Shown here one piece after another: positions 17,496 to 25,576 of a stretch of DNA of 64,000 nt. The stretch is from Sutcliffiella horikoshii DSM 8719. GTDB lineage: Bacteria > Bacillota > Bacilli > Bacillales > Bacillaceae_I. Below the pieces are notes generated by a model. It saw only the letters and a list, made by a program, of their open reading frames with translations. It was not told where the DNA came from and made no database searches. Positions within the stretch are counted from its first letter, which is position 1; each line of letters begins with the position of its first letter. The stretch covers positions 1 through 64,000 of the forward strand of contig LQXN01000067.1 in the NCBI GenBank assembly GCA_001648575.1, in the 5' to 3' direction. A program made the position numbers and the translations under genes.

Positions 17496-18807
17496 AGGTA
17501 TTTTGCCTACTAGAAAACTGATACTGTTACATGCATCCCTTTCGTTGATTTTAATCATCTCTAGCTTTTTCTTTGCCATTTCTTGGCCGATCATCTTCTT
17601 ACTGAACGGGTTTTTCGTTCTTTTTACCTTGGTGGACATAGTATTGTCTCCAAGCAAAAAAGCGGTGAAAGTGACAAGGGTCCTACCTGCTGAGATGGAG
17701 CGTGGGATTACATATCCTGTTCAAATTGTCGTGGATAATCCAACCGATCAGGACATGAACTGCACCTTAAAAGATGGGGTGCCACAATCCTTTTTAAGAC
17801 CGTTTCCGATAAAAGGGCTGGTGGAGAGAGGTGTTCGTAAAAAGTTCACCTACCATACGGTTGCACCTGCAAGAGGTGATTATAAAGTAGAGAAACTCTA
17901 TTTAAGATACAAAAGCAGAATTGGTTTGTGGCAAAAACAAATGGCTGTGGAGCAAGTGTTTTCGGTAAAAGTGATTCCTGATATGACGGAAACCAAACAA
18001 TTATTGGAGAATGCTCAGAGATTTCTCATTCATGAGGGTGTCAATGTCCGCAAGCAAAAAAGCGGAGTCGGTGAATTTGCGAAAATCCGTACCTATGTTG
18101 TCGGTGATGACCCACGGAAGATTAACTGGCGTCAAACTGCAAAACTGCAGGAGGTCATGACAAACGAATTTGAACCAGAACATGGAAAGTATATTACGAT
18201 ACTTGTGGATTGCGGAAGAATGATGGGGGCTGAACTCAAAAAAGGAAATCGATTGGAAAGGTCAATTGAAGCAGCCCTTACCGTTGCAGCTGCTGCATTG
18301 AAAAAAGGGGACTATGTAGCTGTTCTGGCTTTCTCAAAAAAGGTGAAAGCCTATGTGCCGCCTGCCAAAGGGATGCCGCATTTGCAGACAATCCTGCAGG
18401 CTATCTACAACGTTCAAGTTGATGCGGCAGAATCCAATTATGCAGAGGTTTTCCAATATCTGCAGCTAGTTCAGAAGAAACGAAGCCTCATTCTTTTGTT
18501 CAGTGATGTAAAAACCTTTTTATATGAAGAAAGCGCCCTTATCTACTTAAAAAAAGTCAGACAGAGGCACCTTTTCTTCATGATCGGAGTCGAGGATGAG
18601 ACATTGATTTCCAGAGCAAAAGAAGCTTCCAACACCTTGGAAGAAACCATGGTCAAAGGGATAGCGCAACAACAGATTCTAATAAAGAAACGTGAGAAAA
18701 CAAAATGGGAAAAACAAGGTCTACTTATGATGGAAGCCCGTGAAGAGCGGCTTGCAACTGCCGCTGTATCCCATTATATTGACACGATAAACAGAGGTCT
18801 ATTGTAA
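17446..18807 (+). CDS. DUF58 protein, MoxR partner (YeaD type)
   Basis: A 453-residue protein. It has two N-terminal membrane helices (about 25-65), a beta-rich region, then the DUF58 core GVGEFAKIRTYVVGDDPRKINWRQTAK. A VWA-like domain follows, with ITILVDCGRMMGAE near 250. The open frame starts at TTG 17446, 50 bp inside the MoxR gene; TTG 17503 (after AAAGG) is an alternative start that would remove the overlap. The end overlaps the convergent SpoIIM-type gene by 9 bp. Such proteins work with MoxR ATPases; the substrate is unknown. Confidence 0.87.
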   Translation: MSKSLKNLWGRFLFQDKGILPTRKLILLHASLSLILIISSFFFAISWPIIFLLNGFFVLFTLVDIVLSPSKKAVKVTRVLPAEMERGITYPVQIVVDNPTDQDMNCTLKDGVPQSFLRPFPIKGLVERGVRKKFTYHTVAPARGDYKVEKLYLRYKSRIGLWQKQMAVEQVFSVKVIPDMTETKQLLENAQRFLIHEGVNVRKQKSGVGEFAKIRTYVVGDDPRKINWRQTAKLQEVMTNEFEPEHGKYITILVDCGRMMGAELKKGNRLERSIEAALTVAAAALKKGDYVAVLAFSKKVKAYVPPAKGMPHLQTILQAIYNVQVDAAESNYAEVFQYLQLVQKKRSLILLFSDVKTFLYEESALIYLKKVRQRHLFFMIGVEDETLISRAKEASNTLEETMVKGIAQQQILIKKREKTKWEKQGLLMMEAREERLATAAVSHYIDTINRGLL

Positions 18808-19760
18808 TTGCGCTTTCTGCAGTTTGAATTTACCTATCGCCACATAAAGAATCAGACCGATGACCGTCAAACCTGCCACAAGATATTTAGCTTCCAACGG
18901 TATAGCAGCAGGGGTAATGAAACCTTCAATTATCCCTGCTATGATGAACAATGGAACGGTCCCAAGCAATAATTGGACAGAGCGCTTCGCATTTAATTTC
19001 AGCTGATAGCCCCGTGAGTATTCTCCGGGTACAAATAGCTTATAACCCATTAAAAGTCCGGCACCTCCAGCTATAAAAATCGCAGTTAATTCTATCATTC
19101 CATGTGGAACGATATATGCCCAGAATTCATAAGTCATCCCATGATGCCAAAACAATCCGGCAATGGCTCCGACGATGATTCCATTGTAAATCAGTACATA
19201 AACCGTCAATAAGCCAAAGGTGATCCCACCGGCAAACGCAAGAATTGCAACTTGGATATTATTTGTCAAGATACTGGCTGACATCACAGGTGCATCCTGC
19301 ATCCCATCATTTGTACCGAGCTTTTCCGGATCTATGCTTTGGGCCATATCAGGGGAGAGAATAGAATATACATAAAGAGGGTCTTGCAACACGGCAAAGA
19401 AAGCGCCTAGCCCCCCAATAGTGAACAGCAACATGGCAACCACCACGAACTTCCACTGTTCATAAAGCAGCCCGATGAATTTATGTCCGAAAAAATCAGC
19501 CGCCTGCTTCCAGCTCGTAATTTGATCTTTGTAAAGGAGATTATGAGATTTGGATACAAGGCCGTTTAAATAAGCTGTCACTTCCTCTTCAGGAAAATAG
19601 GTCTGACTATATGAAAGATGTTGTGCAGCTTTTTGGTAGAGACGATGGAACCTTTCCAGGTTTTCACCGGTAATCTTCTTTTTTTATGTAAGTCCGAAGC
19701 CAGCTGTTCAAGCTCTTTCCACTGTACACGGTGCTGTTTAATAAATTGTTTAACGTTCAT
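18799..19760 (-). pseudogene. Stage II sporulation protein M family membrane protein, one-base frameshift
   Basis: Two minus-strand frames together make one SpoIIM-family protein of about 320 residues. The N-terminal part starts at ATG 19760 behind GAGGTG (NVKQFIKQHRVQWKELEQL). The remainder runs to 18799 with several membrane helices, including HGMIELTAIFIAGGAGLLMG. The break is at a run of seven A residues (19679-19685, read on the minus strand) after a His codon. Eight A residues would restore HKKKKITGENLERFHRLYQ and join the halves. It may be a true frameshift, phase variation or a sequence error. The family often accompanies MoxR and RDD genes; the protein's role in sporulation is not implied. 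Confidence 0.82.
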
Positions 19761-19867
19761 ATCTTTACACCTCGTGTCTGATTTCATCAATCTACTCCAT
19801 TATAGTAATATTGTAGAAAAATAGAAACACTTCCAGTTAAATTTATCCATAGAAAGAGGGAATCATC

Positions 19868-20671
19868 TTGAATACAGAACAAGTGGATATCAAAACACCC
19901 GAATATGTCTCATTACAATTCCATGCAGCAGGTTTGGGTAGTCGGGCAGCAGCCTTTATTATAGATACTCTTATCCTGCTCGCAGTCAATCTACTCATTT
20001 TTATAGCACTCGTTTTCGGACTGAATGCAAGTTTATTTGATTACTTCGAGTCCGACATACCATCCTACCTGTTTGCAGGAGTCATCATTCTCATGTTTGT
20101 CCTTAATTGGAGCTACTACTTCCTGTTGGAGTATTTTACAGGTGGACGAACAATTGGCAAGAAAGCACTTGGTATCCGGGTCATCCAGGAAAACGGCCAC
20201 AGTATAACTCTTTTGTCGAGCTTAATAAGAAACTTTCTCCGAATCATCGATATGTTGCCTGTCAATTACCTGGTAGGAATGCTGATGATATTCTTTCACT
20301 CCAAACACAAGCGGCTCGGCGACCTTGTAGCTGGTACCATTGTCGTTCATGAAAGAAGAGGAAAGAAGAAAAAGAAGGCCTCAAAGCTGGACAAATTGAT
20401 TGCTGAAAAAGGCCTCGGTGCCAATCAACACCTTGTGGAAGAATGGGCATTAAAAGCACTCGGGTCTAAGGATTGGAAACTCCTGAAAACATATGCGGAA
20501 CGCATTAACTCATTAAGTACAGACGATCGCATTGTATTGACAAGAAAGATGGCTGATATTTTGTTTCCAAAGATCGGCCTTGATCCAGAAAGTAAACGTT
20601 ACGACGAATTGGAAGATATGCTTCTGTTGCTTTATTTGCAGATGAAAGAAGAGTGGGAGTACGACTTGTAG
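19868..20671 (+). CDS. RDD-family membrane protein
   Basis: A 267-residue protein with an N-terminal RDD domain: SRAAAFIIDTLILLAVN (helix 1, conserved Arg and Asp), a second helix near 55-80, GRTIGKKALGIRVI, LIRNFLRIIDMLP and HSKHKRLGDLVAGTIVV. A charged cytosolic tail of about 110 residues follows. TTG 19868 follows GAGGGAATCAT. It is divergent from the SpoIIM-type gene, with about 107 bp between the two starts. RDD proteins are proposed ion or small-molecule transporters; the substrate is not known. Confidence 0.88.
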   Translation: MNTEQVDIKTPEYVSLQFHAAGLGSRAAAFIIDTLILLAVNLLIFIALVFGLNASLFDYFESDIPSYLFAGVIILMFVLNWSYYFLLEYFTGGRTIGKKALGIRVIQENGHSITLLSSLIRNFLRIIDMLPVNYLVGMLMIFFHSKHKRLGDLVAGTIVVHERRGKKKKKASKLDKLIAEKGLGANQHLVEEWALKALGSKDWKLLKTYAERINSLSTDDRIVLTRKMADILFPKIGLDPESKRYDELEDMLLLLYLQMKEEWEYDL

Positions 20672-20787
20672 AAATCAGTATTATGTACAAAAAGGAAGTC
20701 AGCTGCCTTATACAAAAGACTGGCGAATTTTAATTGTTTATTAGAGTTCGCCAGATAGCACTATGATCAGCTCCATCTCCCGATAAT

Positions 20788-20816
20788 TTGACATTGTATA
20801 CCAACCGCGATATAAT
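20788..20816 (+). promoter_or_regulatory. Consensus sigma-A promoter for the dioxygenase gene
   Basis: TTGACA (20788-20793), a 17-bp spacer and TATAAT (20811-20816) are an exact consensus match, 66 bp before the gene start. Confidence 0.9.
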
Positions 20817-20837
20817 TATCTCGAATTCAAGATAATT
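20814..20837. promoter_or_regulatory. MhqR-like operator overlapping the -10 region
   Basis: A 24-bp near-perfect palindrome with centre GAATTC and arms AATTATCT and AGATAATT, one mismatched pair. Its core TATCTCGAATTCAAGATA matches my memory of the B. subtilis MhqR box (TATCTCGAATTCGAGATA). It covers the end of the -10 and the start site, where a repressor would block initiation. Confidence 0.78.
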
Positions 20838-20881
20838 AATTCCACCTGATTTTTTGAAAAACATTAAAAGGGGAGATCTTT

Positions 20882-21862
20882 ATGATAAACGGTTTAAAAG
20901 GGATTCACCACGTAACGGCGATAACAAGCAGTGCGGAGAAAAACTATGATTTCTTCACCTATGTGTTAGGGATGAGACTTGTTAAGAAGACAGTTAATCA
21001 AGACGACATCCAAACATACCACTTGTTCTTTGCCGATGATTCAGGCAGTCCAGGCACAGATATGACTTTCTTTGATTTTCCCGGCATACCTAAAGGTAAC
21101 CATGGAACGAATGAAATATTCAGAACCGGCTTCAGAGTCCCATCAGACAATGCATTAGTATATTGGAAGGATCGTTTCGACCGATTAAATGTTAAGCACG
21201 ATGGTATAAGAGAGGAGTTTGGTACAAAAACCCTTTCTTTCGTTGATTTTGATGATCAGCAGTACCAATTGGTTTCAGATGAAAACAACCATGGGGTGGA
21301 GCCGGGCACACCTTGGCAAAAGGGGCCGATACCTTTAGAACATGCAATCACTGGATTAGGGCCACTCCATATTCGGGTCGCAAATTTTGATTTCTTTAAG
21401 GAAGTACTAGAGAAGGTATTACTTTTCAAAGAAATTGCACAAGAAGGTGACACTCATTTATTTGAGGTAGGAGAAGGAGGCAACGGGGCACGACTGGTTG
21501 TAGAACACAATGCTACACTGCCTCAAGCCCAGCAAGGATACGGGACTGTACACCATGCCGCGTTCCGAGTGGAAGACCGCTCCGTTATCGATGAGTGGGA
21601 TGCGAGGTTAAAAGGTTTCGGCTTTAATACCTCAGGTCATGTTGACCGCTATTTCTTTGAGTCACTATATGCAAGGGTTGCACCGCAAATTTTATTTGAG
21701 TTCGCAACGGACGGTCCGGGATTCATGGGAGACGAACCTTACGAAACGTTAGGGGAGAAACTTTCTTTACCACCGTTCCTTGAACCGAAGCGTGAACAAA
21801 TCGAAAAGCTTGTTAGACCGATTGATACTGTTAGAAGTACAAAAGATTTTACAAAAGAATAA
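20882..21862 (+). CDS. Ring-cleaving (catechol-type) dioxygenase, VOC family, MhqO/MhqA-like
   Basis: A 326-residue protein with two VOC (glyoxalase) modules, 4-150 and 150-300. Candidate metal ligands are His10/His11 in GIHHVTAITS, the second-module His in GLGPLHIRVANF / GTVHHAAFRV, and the late glutamate in ILFEFATDGPGF. In B. subtilis, MhqO, MhqE and relatives protect from hydroquinones and are repressed by MhqR, which fits the operator here. ATG 20882 follows AGGGGAGA. The gene stands alone and ends at a strong terminator. Substrate is inferred from regulation, not shown. Confidence 0.88.
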   Translation: MINGLKGIHHVTAITSSAEKNYDFFTYVLGMRLVKKTVNQDDIQTYHLFFADDSGSPGTDMTFFDFPGIPKGNHGTNEIFRTGFRVPSDNALVYWKDRFDRLNVKHDGIREEFGTKTLSFVDFDDQQYQLVSDENNHGVEPGTPWQKGPIPLEHAITGLGPLHIRVANFDFFKEVLEKVLLFKEIAQEGDTHLFEVGEGGNGARLVVEHNATLPQAQQGYGTVHHAAFRVEDRSVIDEWDARLKGFGFNTSGHVDRYFFESLYARVAPQILFEFATDGPGFMGDEPYETLGEKLSLPPFLEPKREQIEKLVRPIDTVRSTKDFTKE

Positions 21863-21873
21863 TCATGATGTAA

Positions 21874-22157
21874 AACCAGTCTCTTTTTATATATAGAGAC
21901 TGGTTTCAGTGTGTAGACAAAATTATTTTATCTTTAAGATATGCAAAACCTGTGTTGATCGTAGTGGAAGGCGCGCAGACTTCTGCGGGAGGAAGGGAAA
22001 GGGAAGACCCCGCAGGCATGCCGAGGAGGCTTACGGACCGCCCGCTGGAAAGCGAAGCTCCTGCAACGAAGAGCAACTGTTCCCACAGATAACTTAACTC
22101 ATTTATAGTTTGTCAACAGTCTGACCAGTCTCTTTTTATATATAGAGACTGGTTTTT
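21874..22157 (+). repeat. Interspersed repeat copy E flanked by two near-identical terminators
   Basis: A terminator hairpin (stem ACCAGTCTC/GAGACTGGT) lies at 21875-21906 and again, nearly identical over 32 bases, at 22124-22157. Between them is a 217-bp element, from CAGTGTGTAGACAAAA at 21907 to GTTTGTCAACAGTCTG at 22108-22123. The two outer ends are imperfect inverted repeats. Inside are the core with GTGGAAGGCGCGCAGACTTC, the GCCGAGGAGGCTTACGG region, and CGAAGCTCCTGCAACG. Transcripts of the dioxygenase would stop at the first copy. Confidence 0.88.
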
Positions 22158-22242
22158 GTTTGGAGAAAATATACCCATTCCAAAGTACATTCCCAGATGA
22201 AATGCATAAGATAATTCAATGACATTTGAAGGAGTTGAAGGA

Positions 22243-23022
22243 ATGTATTCATATCCAAATATGTATGCTTATCCATACTTATATAATGCTAACTATGCAA
22301 GAAACAGCTACTGGACATATCCGAACTATTACTACAATAATCACTATCATAATGGTTTCAGGGCGATTGAACTTAAGGACTATGGGCCAAACCCATTCGC
22401 TGAAAATATTACCGAACTCACTTTGCAAAACAATAACTTTAGAACCGCTTTATGGACTGGACCACATTTTCAAATTACGTTAATGAGTTTAAATCCTGGT
22501 GAAGATATAGGATTGGAGATGCACCCGGATGTGGACCAGTTCCTGCGTTTAGAGCAAGGGCAGGGAAGAGTTCAGATGGGTGAGAGCAAGGATGATTTAA
22601 GTTTTGAAAAAATGGTATCGGATGACTTTGCGATAGTGATTCCAGCTGGCACCTGGCACAACTTGACCAATACTGGAAATACTCCGCTGAAACTATACTC
22701 TATCTATGCCCCGCCAAACCATCCATTTGGTACGGTACATGTTACGAAAGAAGATGCGGAGGCAGCAGAAGAGCATGGAGACGAACCAACGGTCATTGAT
22801 GGAAAAACCCCAGATGAATGGATTCAATATACCGAATTTTTAGTAAAGGAAGGCTTAGAGGATGTGAAAAGAGGTATAAATTCTCTTCATATTCTACAAG
22901 AATTCATTCTAATGGGAGTACTTGTCGGAAAAGGTTACTCTCCTCAGAAAGCCTATGAAACTGTAGAAGCGTGGGAGAGAACGGGGGAATCCAAGCTCCT
23001 GCAGCAAAGCAAAAATATGTAG
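22243..23022 (+). CDS. Cupin-domain protein with Tyr-rich N-terminus
   Basis: A protein of about 259 residues. The first 45 residues are rich in Tyr, Asn and Pro (MYSYPNMYAYPYLYN and similar), unlike the soluble cupin that follows. The cupin core has LNPGEDIGLEMHPDVDQFLRLEQGQG and VIPAGTWHNLTNTG, with metal-type His and Glu residues. A helical region (about 190-259) ends the protein. ATG 22243 is preferred over 22219 because GAAGGAG lies 9 bases before it. The Tyr-rich end resembles spore-coat or envelope proteins; function unknown. A partner with a Tyr-rich C-terminus lies at 62927-63532. Confidence 0.82.
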   Translation: MYSYPNMYAYPYLYNANYARNSYWTYPNYYYNNHYHNGFRAIELKDYGPNPFAENITELTLQNNNFRTALWTGPHFQITLMSLNPGEDIGLEMHPDVDQFLRLEQGQGRVQMGESKDDLSFEKMVSDDFAIVIPAGTWHNLTNTGNTPLKLYSIYAPPNHPFGTVHVTKEDAEAAEEHGDEPTVIDGKTPDEWIQYTEFLVKEGLEDVKRGINSLHILQEFILMGVLVGKGYSPQKAYETVEAWERTGESKLLQQSKNM

Positions 23023-23030
23023 GAAGAAAT

Positions 23031-23058
23031 AGCACCGATTGATACGGTGCTGTTTTTC
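23031..23058 (+). terminator. Terminator after Tyr-rich cupin
   Basis: AGCACCG pairs with CGGTGCT, followed by TGTTTTTCTT. Confidence 0.82.
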
Positions 23059-23105
23059 TTGTTGCCTTGAAGAGGTTTCCTACAAGACATATTTTTCAAG
23101 ATTCA

Positions 23106-23246
23106 TCAGTCAATCAGATCATCCAAGCGGCGGGCTACCCTTTTAATGACTCTCTTCGCCATTCTTGCACGTCTTTCCAAATATTCCTCGCCCTCTTCGA
23201 TAAGGTTTTCCCCTAACCTAGTGACATAACGGTAATAACGCAACAT
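23106..23246 (-). CDS. Small basic protein of 46 residues, unknown
   Basis: A reading frame of 47 codons with ATG 23246 behind a strong AAAGGGGGTGACA ribosome site, ending TGA at 23106. The protein begins MLRYYRYVTRLGENLIEEGE and continues as a highly charged helix rich in Arg and Glu (about 10 Arg). No family is recognised. The good ribosome site and clear end support a real gene; nothing downstream is co-transcribed. Confidence 0.55.
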   Translation of the reverse strand: MLRYYRYVTRLGENLIEEGEEYLERRARMAKRVIKRVARRLDDLID

Positions 23247-23458
23247 ATTGTCACCCCCTTTGTTTCTATCATATGAAAGTTGATAGAATCGGACAGGGTA
23301 AATACCTGTTTCCTATCATATTTTTAATAAACTATTAAAATTTGCAAGTGAAAGGAATAATAAACGTGCGAGATGCTAGAGCTGACAAGCTTGAAGCTGC
23401 TTAGTATTTTATGATAGAGTTTTCGGGAGGCTCATACAAAGAAAAAGGGGGGCAAGAT

Positions 23459-23617
23459 ATGATTGAGAATGGATATTTTGTAGGATGGGGGACATTGGCT
23501 CTGATTAATGCAGGATTAGCGCAGGGGAAGAATCGAAGTGGTCTTAACTGGTTTATCCTTTCCATTTTCTTCGGCCCATTGGCAACATTCTTATTGTTAT
23601 TTGTAGAAAAGAGATAA
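23459..23617 (+). CDS. Small membrane protein of 52 residues
   Basis: ATG 23459 follows GGGGGGCAAG. The protein begins MIENGYFVGWGTLALINAGL, has a charged AQGKNRSGLN loop, and ends in a second hydrophobic segment (WFILSIFFGPLATFLLLFVEK). That is the two-helix layout of short Bacillus membrane proteins with a K/N-R-S/G loop. An upstream in-frame ATG at 23411 has poor context. A bidirectional terminator follows. Function unknown. Confidence 0.6.
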   Translation: MIENGYFVGWGTLALINAGLAQGKNRSGLNWFILSIFFGPLATFLLLFVEKR

Positions 23618-23648
23618 AAAGTAGGGTTCGTTTTAATTTCCAATATGT

Positions 23649-23690
23649 AAAGCAGAGTAAATGTTGCCTGACAATCACTCTGCTTTCTTG
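23649..23690. terminator. Bidirectional terminator between small ORF and DUF3307 gene
   Basis: AAAGCAGAGT pairs with ACTCTGCTTT across an 18-base loop. T/A tails on both sides suit both converging transcripts. Confidence 0.75.
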
Positions 23691-23693
23691 GTT

Positions 23694-24560
23694 TCATCCA
23701 AACAAAACTAGTTTCAAAATGACCCCATATATGATAGCCAATAGGAAGGAAGTCAAGGTCCCCAGAAGAAAATATTCAGCCCAATCTCGATCATCCATTT
23801 GTTTAAATCGGGTTAGGGACTTAGCGGCAACGATGAAACCAACCGCATGAAAAGACCCCATAAGGATCAATGCCACCACAAGCAACCTTTCCAAATAACC
23901 GATTACCTTTCCGCGTGAAAGATCCTGGTGTTTCATCACCATATAGGTATATTCTTCTGACATGTTTTTTTCACTATTGGGGCTGACTGCCAAATCGCGT
24001 AATGTATATTTCCCTTCAAAAAGGGAGATATGCTTGGTAAGTGATCCGAGCATGATACGGATAAAGTGACCGGTTACTGTAGTACATAAGATGAACATAA
24101 TCAGTAAGAAGAGCAGGGTGTTTACAAGCCCAAGCTCAATCCTTACACCTTCTGCTAATTTCATAGTTATGAGCAGCTGATGGAAAACCTCATACAAATC
24201 TATCCGAAATGCAAAATAGCAAACTGTCAAAATAGTAAGTATATGTAAGACTTGGTCACCTACAAATAGCCCAAGATTCCATGTATTTCTCTTCGTCCAC
24301 CTTATACTTTTTTGTTGCAGGGCTACTTTTAAGAAATCAATCAATCCATGAGATAACACCAGGAGAGCAGAAGGAATCACCACTTCATTAAAAAAATACT
24401 CCCCTTGTATAAAAAATAGGATCGAAAGTGAGATAACTATCATTGCAGCGTGGTGAAAAAGATGGAGTATTAGATATTTTCTTTTCTCCTTTACCATTTT
24501 CTCTGTTTGAAAATAAAAATCAGCTATTAAATGAGCTAAAATAAGTAATAAAACAATCAT
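23694..24560 (-). CDS. DUF3307 family membrane protein
   Basis: A 288-residue protein with about six hydrophobic segments. The N-terminal half has the DUF3307 features LLILAHLIADFYFQTEKMVKEK (conserved His, Asp, Gln) and LSHGLIDFLKVALQ. It lies 23 bp downstream of the SatD-like gene on the same strand, and this pair is often seen together in Firmicutes. It is probably an inner membrane partner of SatD; the biochemical role is unknown. Confidence 0.85.
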   Translation of the reverse strand: MIVLLLILAHLIADFYFQTEKMVKEKRKYLILHLFHHAAMIVISLSILFFIQGEYFFNEVVIPSALLVLSHGLIDFLKVALQQKSIRWTKRNTWNLGLFVGDQVLHILTILTVCYFAFRIDLYEVFHQLLITMKLAEGVRIELGLVNTLLFLLIMFILCTTVTGHFIRIMLGSLTKHISLFEGKYTLRDLAVSPNSEKNMSEEYTYMVMKHQDLSRGKVIGYLERLLVVALILMGSFHAVGFIVAAKSLTRFKQMDDRDWAEYFLLGTLTSFLLAIIYGVILKLVLFG

Positions 24561-24583
24561 TCAAACCCTCCTTACAATCCAGT

Positions 24584-25330
24584 TCAGAAAGAGATAATAT
24601 TGTTGATATTCTGATGAAGCTGGTTTTTAATTGTTTTCGTTAATTCCTTCGTGATATTGTGCGGATAGTTCCCTATCGCCGCTGCTTCAAGATAATCCAG
24701 TGTTTCTTGAAGGGTTTTCAGGGTTTTCAATATTATCTCACAATTCCCTTTCTTGTAGTGGCTGGAAATAGTAGATGGCGACTTATTTACTAGCTTTGCA
24801 ATTGCTTTTTGCTCATCCAGTATTGAAAAAAGCATTGTTATAAGATGCTGTAGCTCGGTTTGTTCACTCATTAATTTATCCTGATAGGTCAATAATAAAT
24901 TCCCCATATCCAAAGAAGGTTTAGATACTAACTCGTTCTCAGGTAATATCACCATGGATGTACGCTGAACAGATTGTTTAATGTTTTCATTCGCAGTGCG
25001 TGCAAGCCCCATTAATGGATGATTCCATTTATCAAGATTTATTTGCTTAATGTCCTCATCAACCATACCAAAAGTGATTCCGAAATAGGGCGGCTGCTCT
25101 CTGTATTTCCAAAACTGGCTGATATAAAACGCCAATGTATAAGCGGTAGAAAAATGATCGAAGATGCCAACCAACTCATCACCAAGACGATGCTTTACTT
25201 TGGCATTGGGCAACCCTCTTGTCCACATTTTGGCCATTCCTTCTATTTCCTCCAGATATTCAGTTATTTCATTCCAGTTCTTTGATGAGTTTGTCACATC
25301 CATTATAAATATGGAAACAGGCTTCTTCAT
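24584..25330 (-). CDS. satD: SatD-family protein with HTH
   Basis: A 248-residue protein. The N-terminal part (about 1-140: SIFIMDVTNSSKNWNEITEY, KHRLGDELVGIFDHF) has a nucleotide-cyclase or palm-like look with DxT and GDE elements. The region about 170-200 (DEQKAIAKLVNKSPSTISSHYKKG) is a helix-turn-helix. This is the SatD layout; the satCDE genes were described in Streptococcus mutans acid tolerance and secretion. ATG 25330 follows AAAGGATTGTG. The operon partner is DUF3307. Autoregulation through the upstream inverted repeat is an inference. Confidence 0.8.
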   Translation of the reverse strand: MKKPVSIFIMDVTNSSKNWNEITEYLEEIEGMAKMWTRGLPNAKVKHRLGDELVGIFDHFSTAYTLAFYISQFWKYREQPPYFGITFGMVDEDIKQINLDKWNHPLMGLARTANENIKQSVQRTSMVILPENELVSKPSLDMGNLLLTYQDKLMSEQTELQHLITMLFSILDEQKAIAKLVNKSPSTISSHYKKGNCEIILKTLKTLQETLDYLEAAAIGNYPHNITKELTKTIKNQLHQNINNIISF

Positions 25331-25417
25331 CTGCTCACAATCCTTTCTTACGTACTTTTCATATAATAATCTTCCTACATTTTATTACAATTCGATTATT
25401 TAATCAACATACGTAAA

Positions 25418-25437
25418 ATTCGATAGATTAATCGAAT
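25418..25437. promoter_or_regulatory. Inverted repeat between satD and yeeE-like gene
   Basis: ATTCGAT-6-ATCGAAT, with a further AATTCGATTATTTAATC about 30 bp to the left. It lies 88 bp before satD and about 140 bp before the YeeE gene, so it is a candidate operator, possibly for the HTH of SatD. Confidence 0.5.
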
Positions 25438-25576
25438 TATAGATAAGTAGATGAAATAGTCAAATTTTTAAAGAAAAATAGAATACAAGCTGTATGGTTT
25501 ACAACGATATCAAAAAAAGTTATCATAGCAACTAACGTAAATTCCGATAAAAACAATAGGAGAAGGTGAGATTATA

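Noticed and set aside
19679-19685. Programmed -1 frameshift in the SpoIIM-type gene
   Set aside because: The zero-frame codons do not give a good slippery heptamer at the P site and no pseudoknot or stem was recognised; a homopolymer deletion is simpler.
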